Shown in pieces: positions 1 through 6,653 of a stretch of 12,678 nt of DNA. Below the pieces are notes generated by a model. The model was given only the letters and a program-made list of their open reading frames with translations, searched no databases and was not told the DNA's origin. A program made the translations under genes and the position numbers. Source of the stretch: Flavobacteriales bacterium UBA1959 (GTDB lineage Bacteria > Bacteroidota > Bacteroidia > Flavobacteriales_D > Sanyastnellaceae). Numbering within the stretch: position 1 is the stretch's first letter; each line of letters opens with the position of its first letter. The DNA is taken from positions 1 to 12,678 of the forward strand of contig DDEH01000043.1 of assembly GCA_002336085.1 (NCBI GenBank), read 5' to 3'.

Positions 1-1260
1 GCAGCTGCTTTGCCTGTCTCATTTTCAAACTATGACCGAAGCAATGCGGTCGATCTCCTGCATTCCGATTTATTACTCTCAGGAAGTCCCACCTCATTCC
101 AACGGTTATCCACTTTCTTCTCGAAATTAAATGAACCGAAACGAACGCCGTCTTTGCATGTGTTTCACTTTGGAGATTCTCAAATAGAAGGTGATCGTAT
201 TACAGGCGATCTTCGGTCAAAATGGCAGGCAACATGGGGTGGAGTTGGACCCGGATTCTTATCTCCCATGCAACCCATTCCTTCGTTGGCTATGAAGCAA
301 AAATGGTCTGAAGGCTGGAAGCGATTTACCCGGTTTGGAAAAGTAGATACCACCATAAAACATACTCGGTATGGCATGATGGCCTCTTTTTCAATCTATA
401 AAACCGCCGCAGATTCGAGCAATGAATGGATCGAATTCATGCCCCATCCGCGCAGCTATCTCAGCAACCGTGATTTTGATGAAATCCACCTCGCTCTTGG
501 CCGAACAGCCCCCCATACGTCTGCCACCTTTCAACTCAACGGAGACACTATTGAAACCATTCAACTGGGCGCAGACTCAACGTCTTCGAATCACATCATT
601 GTGCTACCAAAAGACGCAATTGATGCTACAAACTTTGAATCCCTCAGGCTCAGTTTTGACGGTGAATCTCCAGAAATAAATGCAGTTGGTCTCTACTCGC
701 AATCTGGGATTGCAGTCCACAATGTGGCCATGAGAGGGAGCTCAGGGACTTTGTTCAGACAACTTGATCGTATGCAATTGAAATCGCAGCTCCAATCCGT
801 TCGTACCGAATTGGTACTGCTACAATATGGCGGAAATGCCGTTCCATACCTGAAAGATTCCAGCGCCGTCGTGCGCTATGGCGGTTGGTTCGCATCGCAA
901 ATTCGCTTGTTTCAATCCCTGGTACCCGGAATCCCTGTCATTGTAATTGGCCCATCTGACATGTGTACAAAGGTTGGGACACGGATGCAAACCTATCCCA
1001 TGCTCCCATACGTGAGGGATGTCCTCAAAGCTTCCACCGTACAAGAAGACGCCTTGTATTGGGATGTATTCGATGTCATGGGAGGTGCAGGTGCTATGGC
1101 CGCTTGGGTTGCATCGACACCTTCGCTTGCTAGCAGCGACCACATTCACTTCACTCCCAAAGGTGCCCGAGAAATCGCAAGTCTTTTCAACCAAAGTATT
1201 CAGACTGAATGGGCGCTTTGGCAAGCTTGGCAGGCCGATCAAACGATCGCTACAGAATGA
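1..1260 (+). CDS. SGNH/GDSL-type esterase or acetyltransferase (5' partial)
   Basis: The reading frame is open from base 1 (Ala-Ala-Ala-Leu-Pro...), so the true start and any signal peptide lie upstream; a TTG at 10 is only an internal codon candidate. SGNH signatures are visible: block I GDSQIEGDRI with the nucleophile Ser codon at 178-180, a block II-like Gly in MRGSSGTL, block III GGN at 829-837, and block V SSDHIHFTPKG with Asp at 1138 and His at 1147. The full Ser/Gly/Asn/His set argues for an active enzyme. Family knowledge: such proteins next to an MBOAT acyltransferase add or remove O-acetyl groups on envelope polysaccharide or peptidoglycan, usually in the periplasm. It overlaps the next gene by 4 bases (ATGA), and both share the block I pattern G-x-S-[QH]-[IV]-x-x-x-x-I, so they are probably paralogues. 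The substrate cannot be told from the sequence. Confidence 0.85.
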   Translation, partial: AAALPVSFSNYDRSNAVDLLHSDLLLSGSPTSFQRLSTFFSKLNEPKRTPSLHVFHFGDSQIEGDRITGDLRSKWQATWGGVGPGFLSPMQPIPSLAMKQKWSEGWKRFTRFGKVDTTIKHTRYGMMASFSIYKTAADSSNEWIEFMPHPRSYLSNRDFDEIHLALGRTAPHTSATFQLNGDTIETIQLGADSTSSNHIIVLPKDAIDATNFESLRLSFDGESPEINAVGLYSQSGIAVHNVAMRGSSGTLFRQLDRMQLKSQLQSVRTELVLLQYGGNAVPYLKDSSAVVRYGGWFASQIRLFQSLVPGIPVIVIGPSDMCTKVGTRMQTYPMLPYVRDVLKASTVQEDALYWDVFDVMGGAGAMAAWVASTPSLASSDHIHFTPKGAREIASLFNQSIQTEWALWQAWQADQTIATE

Positions 1261-2489
1261 TGCTGATACCAACGGGAAAAATAAGAATCGGATTTTTGTT
1301 GCTGCTGGGAGTGGCTACTGGAAGGCTTAGCGGTCAATCAGAAATTAATCTCCAAAAAAACGATGCAGCCTTCAATCGGCTCTGGCTTTCGATGGATTCA
1401 ATTGAACATAATCAGAATGCTGAGCTATCGATTCTTTATCTCGGGGGATCACACGTTCAAGCTGGCTGGATTGGCCATTATATGCGTGGAGCACTTATGA
1501 AATGGAGTCCCGCAACAGAATGGACAAAAGGCTTAATGCTACCTTACAGACTCGCCCAAACCAATACTCCGACCCACTTTCGCACCGAAATGGAAGGGCA
1601 TTGGGACGGATTGACTTGCGCGCAATCACGCTGGTTGATTGAAGCTTTCAACGACATGGACATTGTCGGGTCAGGAATCCAAGTCCAAACCACCTCCGCC
1701 GAAGCCTCCATTCAGCACGTGTCCTACCTTCCGGACTCCACAAAATTCCATTCAACTGCATTTGATGTTTGGACAAACGCGGATCGAGATGAAGTGTATT
1801 GGAACGGCCATGAAGAAGTGCTGCAAATGAGGGAATTGGAAACAGGAAATGGCTGGCGAATTCAACTGGCAGAACCCACAGACACATTTCGACTGGCTTT
1901 TCGAACAGCGCCTGATCGGATCGGCTCCATCACTTACGCAGGTGCCTATGCACACGGCTTGAAAACAATGCCAAAGCTGGTCTTCAATGAATGGGGCCAC
2001 AATGGGCTCCATATCGAAGACTTGGAGCGCTGCACTGCATTCGAACATTGCCTCTTGCGCATGCAGCCTGACCTAATTATCATGGGGATAGGTTTGAATG
2101 ACGCTATCGATCAACAAGGCTTCAATCTCAGGGAATTCAGTACGACTTACACCCAATCAATTAAAGAAATAAAGGCCACCTTGCCCGATGCAGCAATCCT
2201 ATTTTTGAGCAACACAAATGTGCATTTCGCCCGTCAATCAACGATCCAGAATTCAGAGGAGATAAGTGCATTCTTGAGCACATTCGCCCGAAAATCAGGA
2301 AACGGGTTTTTCGATTTAGGTGTTGCAACAGGTGGAAATGAGAATACGGAAACGTGGATGGCAAATGGATGGACAAAAACAGATGGTATTCATTTCTCCC
2401 AAAGTGGGTACCACCAAATCGCACAAATCATTTTTGATGCCGTCCTCTCGTCCTACCACGGTGCATCACTAAAACCTATAAGCGATTGA
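1257..2489 (+). CDS. Second SGNH-hydrolase-like protein, secreted, GGS variant
   Basis: The protein has 410 residues. I chose the ATG at 1257 because it overlaps the upstream stop (ATGA) and is followed by a good signal sequence: Lys8/Arg10, then IGFLLLLGVA (11-20), with likely cleavage near SGQS (25-28). An upstream in-frame start at 1209 would bury that signal. SGNH features: block I LGGSHVQAG with candidate nucleophile Ser65, block III GIGLND with Asn281, and block V DGIHFSQSGY with Asp376 and His379. The usual block I Asp is Gly here (GGS instead of GDS), but every catalytic-type residue is kept. The protein is expected in the periplasm or anchored at the inner membrane. The position between another SGNH protein and an MBOAT acyltransferase suggests a role like AlgJ/AlgX or PatB in polymer O-acetylation. 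That role is inferred from context; a plain lipase or esterase remains possible. Confidence 0.85.
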   Translation: MMLIPTGKIRIGFLLLLGVATGRLSGQSEINLQKNDAAFNRLWLSMDSIEHNQNAELSILYLGGSHVQAGWIGHYMRGALMKWSPATEWTKGLMLPYRLAQTNTPTHFRTEMEGHWDGLTCAQSRWLIEAFNDMDIVGSGIQVQTTSAEASIQHVSYLPDSTKFHSTAFDVWTNADRDEVYWNGHEEVLQMRELETGNGWRIQLAEPTDTFRLAFRTAPDRIGSITYAGAYAHGLKTMPKLVFNEWGHNGLHIEDLERCTAFEHCLLRMQPDLIIMGIGLNDAIDQQGFNLREFSTTYTQSIKEIKATLPDAAILFLSNTNVHFARQSTIQNSEEISAFLSTFARKSGNGFFDLGVATGGNENTETWMANGWTKTDGIHFSQSGYHQIAQIIFDAVLSSYHGASLKPISD

Positions 2490-2491
2490 TC

Positions 2492-4180
2492 ATGGAGGTC
2501 ATCAATTTGCTACCCAATAGTGCATTCACCTTCCTCTCTCCCGAGTTTTGGGGATTCCTTGGGCTGGTTCTTTTAGGACTTTGGGCAAGCGAGCGAAAAC
2601 TGCGCCTGCGCAACGCATTCTTATTTTTGGTCAGCCTGTTGTTCTATTGGAAAACAAACGGCTGGTTTGTGCTCTTGCTCGTCACTTCCACTGCCGTGGA
2701 TTGGGGCATCGGATGGAGAATTTATCGCACGGAAGGCTTCCAAAGAAAACTTTGGCTCGCAGCCAGCATAGCCGCCAATTTAGGGATGCTGGGATTTTTC
2801 AAATACGCCTATTTCTTTGCCGATGCGCTCAACCCTTTACTCGGCACCCATTGGAACCCCCACCTGGCCCTTGGACAGTGGTCCAATGCGCACTTGGGCA
2901 CCACATTTCGTGTGGATCAAATTCTATTACCCATTGGGATTTCCTTCTACACATTCCAAACACTTTCGTATTCAATCGATGTATACCGAAGGCAAATTGA
3001 GCCCTGTCGAAGTGCACTCGATTTCGGATTCTTCGTGAGCTTCTTTCCGCAACTGGTTGCAGGACCTATCGTTCGGGCCAAGGACTTTCTTCCGCAATTG
3101 CATCGCCCCTACTCATTAACCCGACCCGAATTTGGGATGGCTCTTTTTTGGATTCTAAACGGGCTTATCAAAAAAATTTGGTTGGCAGATTACTTGGCTG
3201 TGAATCTGGTCGATCGCGTTTTTTCCAACCCAGGAAGCTATAGCGGATTCGAAAATGTACTGGGTCTGTATGCGTATAGCCTGCAGGTCTATGCTGATTT
3301 TAGTGGGTATACGGACATGGCCATTGGCATCGCATTGTTGATGGGTTTCCAACTGCCGTTGAACTTCAAATCACCATACAAAGCAAGGAATCTTGGTGAA
3401 TTCTGGCAACGGTGGCACATCAGTTTATCGAGCTGGCTGAAGGATTACCTCTACATACCCATGGGAGGAAATCGCAACGCCAGTCTTTTCACCGCCATCA
3501 GCTTGGGAAGCTTCATGGTCTTTTTTCTTCTGATGCTCCCAAGCACAGGGCTACGGCTCGTTGCTATGGGGTGTTTTCTTCTTATCGGTGCAAGTTTGCT
3601 GGCGTTTTCGGGATTGAGGCGGAAATTCAGCACCAATATCAACCTGATGATGACCATGTTAATCGGTGGATTGTGGCATGGTGCAAGTTGGAATTTCGTT
3701 CTTTGGGGTGCCTTAAATGGCATGGGGCTGATTGTCTACAAAGCGTGGCGGAAGATCAGTCCATGGGAGGATCGAGATCACTGGTGGAAGCATGCCATAG
3801 GGATGATCCTTACGTTTCACTTTATCTCAGCTACTCGGATATGGTTCCGGTCGGGAAGCCAAGTGGACTGGAATGATCTCAGTGCACCTCATAAACTTTG
3901 GGAAGAATGGTTTACCGCCAACACGATGGTGACTCAAATCACACAACGATTTTGGGACAGTCCATTCATTGATATCTTAGAGGGCAATAGAAACACCCTG
4001 CTGTTGATGTGCGCTGGAATGGCAATTCATTTGATACCAGAGAAATGGAAACATGCATACCGAGATAGCTTTTCAAATTCCCCAAGAATCGTTCTATTGG
4101 GGGCAACACTGGTCGGCATTGGGCTGGCCTACCTCGGAATGAGTTCAGGGCTCCAGCCCTTCATCTACTTTCAGTTTTAA
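2492..4180 (+). CDS. MBOAT family O-acyltransferase (AlgI/PatA-like)
   Basis: This 562-residue polytopic inner-membrane protein has the MBOAT hallmarks in order: LLPIGISFYTFQTLSYSID, PQLVAGPIVRAKDF, YADFSGYTDMAIGIALLMGF, NLGEFWQRWHISLSSWLKDY, YLYIPMGGNR, and GGLWHGASWNFVLWG with the presumed catalytic His codon at 3677-3679. Family knowledge: AlgI, PatA, DltB and WssH move an acyl group, usually acetyl, across the membrane to a partner transferase. The ATG at 2492 lies 2 bases after the upstream stop; a TTG at 2486 would add two residues and is less likely. Length exceeds the usual 460-500 because about 63 residues, two of whose stretches are hydrophobic, separate GGNR from GGLWHGA, where AlgI-type proteins have roughly 16. 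The C-terminal part after about residue 430 also has extra hydrophobic segments. It is the third gene of the operon, so the SGNH proteins are its likely partners. Confidence 0.93.
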   Translation: MEVINLLPNSAFTFLSPEFWGFLGLVLLGLWASERKLRLRNAFLFLVSLLFYWKTNGWFVLLLVTSTAVDWGIGWRIYRTEGFQRKLWLAASIAANLGMLGFFKYAYFFADALNPLLGTHWNPHLALGQWSNAHLGTTFRVDQILLPIGISFYTFQTLSYSIDVYRRQIEPCRSALDFGFFVSFFPQLVAGPIVRAKDFLPQLHRPYSLTRPEFGMALFWILNGLIKKIWLADYLAVNLVDRVFSNPGSYSGFENVLGLYAYSLQVYADFSGYTDMAIGIALLMGFQLPLNFKSPYKARNLGEFWQRWHISLSSWLKDYLYIPMGGNRNASLFTAISLGSFMVFFLLMLPSTGLRLVAMGCFLLIGASLLAFSGLRRKFSTNINLMMTMLIGGLWHGASWNFVLWGALNGMGLIVYKAWRKISPWEDRDHWWKHAIGMILTFHFISATRIWFRSGSQVDWNDLSAPHKLWEEWFTANTMVTQITQRFWDSPFIDILEGNRNTLLLMCAGMAIHLIPEKWKHAYRDSFSNSPRIVLLGATLVGIGLAYLGMSSGLQPFIYFQF

Positions 4181-4184
4181 TCAG

Positions 4185-4212
4185 AAACCGGTTGCTTATT
4201 GGCAATTGGTTT
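4185..4212 (+). terminator. Hairpin ending the SGNH-SGNH-MBOAT operon
   Basis: Five bases after the MBOAT stop, 4185-4195 (AAACCGGTTGC) pairs with 4202-4212 (GCAATTGGTTT) around the loop TTATTG. The stem is 11 bp with two internal G·U pairs in plus-strand RNA; in minus-strand RNA the same places become A/C mismatches, so the structure favours the plus-strand transcript. The run after the stem is only UUUAUU, so it may be a weak terminator or a 3'-end stabiliser. Confidence 0.5.
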
Positions 4213-4354
4213 ATTCAACCACCTCAATCTCTTGGTAGGCGCTGCAGCTTGCAGAGTTAGCGCATGAGGTTAAAATAACAGCTATAGACAGCATGCCCAT
4301 GGTGAAAACGAGTACTTGTTGTAAACGCACGTGGTTGATCTTTTCTGAAAACAT
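4211..4354 (-). CDS. Small lipoprotein, 47 residues
   Basis: The reading frame runs from an ATG at 4354 to a TAA at 4213-4211. The N-terminus (MFSEKINHVRLQQ) carries positive charge, then a hydrophobic stretch (VLVFTMGMLSIAVI), then the lipobox LTSC with Cys31 as the lipidation site. The predicted mature part is only 17 residues: a second Cys (Cys37 in SCSAY) and an acidic tail ending EIEVVE. Together these are a textbook SPII lipoprotein signal. An exact Bacteroidetes-type -7 element lies about 37 bases upstream of the start. The stop codon overlaps the hairpin that ends the opposing operon. I have an impression that tiny lipoproteins with a C-x-A-Y stretch recur in Flavobacteriales, but I cannot check it. 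Function unknown; a membrane-attached structural or signalling peptide is a guess. Confidence 0.68.
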   Translation of the reverse strand: MFSEKINHVRLQQVLVFTMGMLSIAVILTSCANSASCSAYQEIEVVE

Positions 4355-4383
4355 GTCAATTCTATTACGTATCTCTTAACGAG

Positions 4384-4397
4384 AAGTTTCCAAACTT
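4384..4397. repeat. 14-base palindrome in divergent promoter region
   Basis: AAGTTT-CC-AAACTT is a perfect 6-bp inverted repeat with a 2-base centre. It overlaps the -7 element of the minus-strand lipoprotein and lies about 43 bases upstream of the plus-strand membrane protein, so it sits where an operator could act on either gene. GAAGT (4383-4387) and ACTTC (4401-4405) give a wider overlapping inverted pair. In AT-rich DNA such a palindrome can also arise by chance. Confidence 0.35.
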
Positions 4398-4398
4398 A
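4391..4398 (-). promoter_or_regulatory. Bacteroidetes-type -7 promoter element for the small lipoprotein
   Basis: On the minus strand this reads TAAGTTTG, an exact match to the TAnnTTTG consensus of Bacteroidota primary sigma factors. A near match to the -33 box (TTTA) lies about 21 bases further upstream. Initiation would fall near 4384, leaving a leader of about 30 bases before the ATG at 4354. Confidence 0.45.
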
Positions 4399-4439
4399 GT
4401 ACTTCTTTTTGAAATCATCTAAAAAAACCAATCACTTCG

Positions 4440-4769
4440 ATGGACACAAATCAAACTTCTGGGCCAAGTCGTTCACTCAAAGTACTTTACGGAATGTCTG
4501 CGATTGTTCAAATAATCGTCATCCTGGAGTTCTTACTTTCTCCAAATGAGTCTGATTTCTTGACGGACTTTTTTCAGTTTATCGACCAGCGACGCAGTGG
4601 ACTATTATTGGCACAACTCTTTGCATGTGGTGTTCTTTTTGTTGATGCCGTGTTGCGATTTGATTCTTTGAAATTTCGTTGGGCACATTGCCTTGGCATT
4701 GCCTTTTTTGCTTGCAATTGGATGTTTCAGATGTTTGTGCACTTTCTCTCGAGTTCCTACCTCACTTGA
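4440..4769 (+). CDS. Small three-helix membrane protein, unknown family
   Basis: I do not recognise this 109-residue protein. It has three hydrophobic segments at about 14-33 (containing IVQIIVILEFLL), 54-72 (LLLAQLFACGVLFVDAVL) and 82-103 (AHCLGIAFFACNWMFQMFV), joined by a short acidic loop (NESDFLTDF) and a basic loop (RFDSLKFR). The N-terminal 12 residues are polar and no signal-peptidase site is evident, so it is probably an integral inner-membrane protein. The ATG at 4440 is the first in frame, and a weak promoter-like TCTTTTTG (4404-4411) precedes it. It is convergent with the next gene, with 6 bases between stops. Base composition and codon use look like those of its neighbours. No function can be assigned. 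Confidence 0.7.
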   Translation: MDTNQTSGPSRSLKVLYGMSAIVQIIVILEFLLSPNESDFLTDFFQFIDQRRSGLLLAQLFACGVLFVDAVLRFDSLKFRWAHCLGIAFFACNWMFQMFVHFLSSSYLT

Positions 4770-4775
4770 TTGGCT

Positions 4776-5546
4776 TCAGTCCTGTTGGTATTGATAATCT
4801 GAATCATCGAGACGCTCTGGAATAGAACGAAACAACTCAAACCGCTGTTGAATAAAGCGTATGAATTCATATTGCGTCCATTCCTGCAAGAGCTCATCGC
4901 CAGGATCACTGAATGCGATAAACGCGTCAAATTCATGAGGCTCAAGCAGAATTATTTCATAATTGACATATTTGACGAAAAGCTCACGAAGCAAATCATG
5001 CCTTAAGTCTCGATTTTCATACTGCGCTACGAGTCGTTTGCTTCGTTCCTCGCGATTCAACATTTGATACAAAAAAGTAATCGGACTGCTCAATGCATCA
5101 ACAGAAGTAAGACGGAAGTCCTCTTCGTCGTATCCAAGGGATTCGATATCCCGTAGGATTTCGCGCAAATCGCGGGGAGCCACCACTTCAGCTGTACCAA
5201 TCTCTACTGATAGGCGATGCAAGCGAATTTCCCACTGCCACTGCCTTCCGCTGGAAGGCGCTATGCGTTCGCGGGTATGAAATCCAATGGATCCAAATGC
5301 AATTGTATCACCAGGACAAACAGCGAGTAAAAACTGGCCCTTCTGGTCCACAAATTGTCCCCCTCCCTGCAAACCACGGTTCACCACCATGGCTGCTGGG
5401 ATCATTCGACCAGCTTCATCGACCACCGACCCTGTAATAAACATCAAGCTATCGCATCGATCGCTCATCCCAACCTGCCCTATCGCTCCAGCCATGACCG
5501 CAAAGGACAAAATGGAAGCCATCGTTCGTAAAAAAGGTGACAACAT
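4776..5546 (-). CDS. Secreted protein with CarboxypepD_reg-like domain
   Basis: The protein has 256 residues. I chose the ATG at 5546 because it gives a normal signal peptide (MLSPFLRTMASILSFAVMAG, cleavage near residue 23-26) and leaves a gap to the divergent meaB start; an ATG at 5597 would overlap meaB, and an ATG at 5522 is also possible. Residues 34-112 look like the carboxypeptidase-D regulatory-like beta-sandwich common in Bacteroidota outer-membrane proteins: ITGSVVDEAGRMIPAAMVVN, then a GQFVDQKGQFLL turn, CPGD, FGSIGF and a final IRLHRL strand. Residues 130-256 are helical and charged, with DEEDF, SPITFLYQMLNREER and an aromatic acidic tail; I cannot name that domain. The protein is too short for a TonB-dependent receptor. 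I expect a periplasmic or outer-membrane-associated protein, function unknown. Confidence 0.78.
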   Translation of the reverse strand: MLSPFLRTMASILSFAVMAGAIGQVGMSDRCDSLMFITGSVVDEAGRMIPAAMVVNRGLQGGGQFVDQKGQFLLAVCPGDTIAFGSIGFHTRERIAPSSGRQWQWEIRLHRLSVEIGTAEVVAPRDLREILRDIESLGYDEEDFRLTSVDALSSPITFLYQMLNREERSKRLVAQYENRDLRHDLLRELFVKYVNYEIILLEPHEFDAFIAFSDPGDELLQEWTQYEFIRFIQQRFELFRSIPERLDDSDYQYQQD

Positions 5547-5585
5547 GGCTGCAAGATAGGACGGTTCGCTAGTTAACTTCGTAAC

Positions 5586-6653
5586 ATGGACGATCATCCG
5601 TCAGCAAAAAACCGTTCCAAATCCGCCGCCCAAAAGGCAGCAAAAGATCGCATTGTGCAGGCAAAAAGCCAGTCCAGAGATGCGCATACTTGGGCGGAAG
5701 AAATCAAAAATGGCAACCGTGTTGCACTCAGCAGAGCCATTACGCTGACGGAAAGCAACAATTATGAAGACCAAGCACTGCTCGATCAGATCTTGCAAAC
5801 CATTTCAATTGAAAAAGGGAATGAGCTATCGTTAAGGATTGGAATAACAGGTGTTCCCGGCGTGGGGAAAAGCACATTTATTGAGAGCTACGGACTCTTA
5901 CTCGCCAAACTAGGCCATCGCATTGCTGTGCTCGCCGTAGACCCGAGTAGTGAAAAAACTGGAGGCAGCATCTTAGGGGATAAAACACGGATGGAGAAGT
6001 TGGCCAAGGACCGGCATGCCTTTATTCGTCCCAGTCCCACGGCATCTGCCTTGGGTGGTATCGCTCGTGGCACCCATGAAGCCATCTTACTTTGCGAAGC
6101 TGCCGGTTTTGACCGTATTATCATTGAAACCGTCGGCGTTGGCCAGTCTGAAATCGCTGTGCGGCAATGCTCCGATGCTTTTATCTTGCTCATGCTGCCC
6201 GGAGGAGGTGATGAATTGCAAGGCATAAAGCGCGGCATCATGGAAATGGCAGATGTCTTACTAATCAATAAGTCGGATGGGAATGGAATAACACTGGCAC
6301 GTGAAACGGCCGCACAATACATGCAGGCTCTGCATCTATTTCCACCCAACTCTGCTGGTCATGCGGTGGATGTTCAATTGATTAGCGCACTTGAAAACAA
6401 TGGTGTGAAAGAGTTTGAGGAACACCTCTCCAGCCTTGTAAAACTGTGGAAATCCAACGGTGCATTTGACAATCAGCGAATGCAACAAGCGAAGAAACTT
6501 TATGAGCAGCACGTTCAGGACCTTTCGCTATTAAAACGCTGGAGTGATCCCGATGAGCAAAAGCGGTGGAATGACACTTTGGCCGCATTGGAAACAAAGC
6601 GAATCAATCCATTTTCAGCTGCACGAAATTGGATCTGGAAAAAGGGCACATGA
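5586..6653 (+). CDS. meaB: Methylmalonyl-CoA mutase-associated GTPase MeaB
   Basis: This 355-residue G3E-family P-loop GTPase loads and protects the adenosylcobalamin cofactor of methylmalonyl-CoA mutase, which interconverts succinyl-CoA and methylmalonyl-CoA in propionate metabolism. Motifs: Walker A GVPGVGKS (89-96), DPSSEKTGGSILGDKTRM (119-136), RPSPTASALGGIARGTHE (148-165), ETVGVGQSE (181-189), LPGGGDELQGIKRGIME (204-220), and the guanine-specificity motif NKSD (228-231). Helices on both sides match the MeaB/ArgK form. The N-terminal 30 residues are Lys/Ser/Ala-rich and poorly conserved-looking, so a slightly later start cannot be excluded. The mutase subunits are not in this window. Only 39 bases separate it from the divergent secreted-protein gene, and its stop overlaps the next gene's start by 4 bases, implying translational coupling. 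Confidence 0.95.
   Translation: MDDHPSAKNRSKSAAQKAAKDRIVQAKSQSRDAHTWAEEIKNGNRVALSRAITLTESNNYEDQALLDQILQTISIEKGNELSLRIGITGVPGVGKSTFIESYGLLLAKLGHRIAVLAVDPSSEKTGGSILGDKTRMEKLAKDRHAFIRPSPTASALGGIARGTHEAILLCEAAGFDRIIIETVGVGQSEIAVRQCSDAFILLMLPGGGDELQGIKRGIMEMADVLLINKSDGNGITLARETAAQYMQALHLFPPNSAGHAVDVQLISALENNGVKEFEEHLSSLVKLWKSNGAFDNQRMQQAKKLYEQHVQDLSLLKRWSDPDEQKRWNDTLAALETKRINPFSAARNWIWKKGT

Noticed and set aside
1209..1256. Earlier start for the second SGNH gene
   Set aside because: It lies deep inside the upstream gene and would hide an otherwise clear signal peptide starting at 1257.
820..1272. 150-codon minus-strand open frame opposite the first SGNH gene
   Set aside because: Its product looks like low-complexity antisense translation with no domain, and the plus strand has clear catalytic motifs.
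5574..5581. TAACTTCG as a promoter for meaB
   Set aside because: It has one mismatch to TAnnTTTG and would put the transcript start at or inside the start codon; no supporting -33 box is seen.
5547..5597. Earlier ATG for the secreted CarboxypepD_reg-like protein
   Set aside because: It would overlap the divergent meaB start and place 17 polar residues ahead of the signal peptide.
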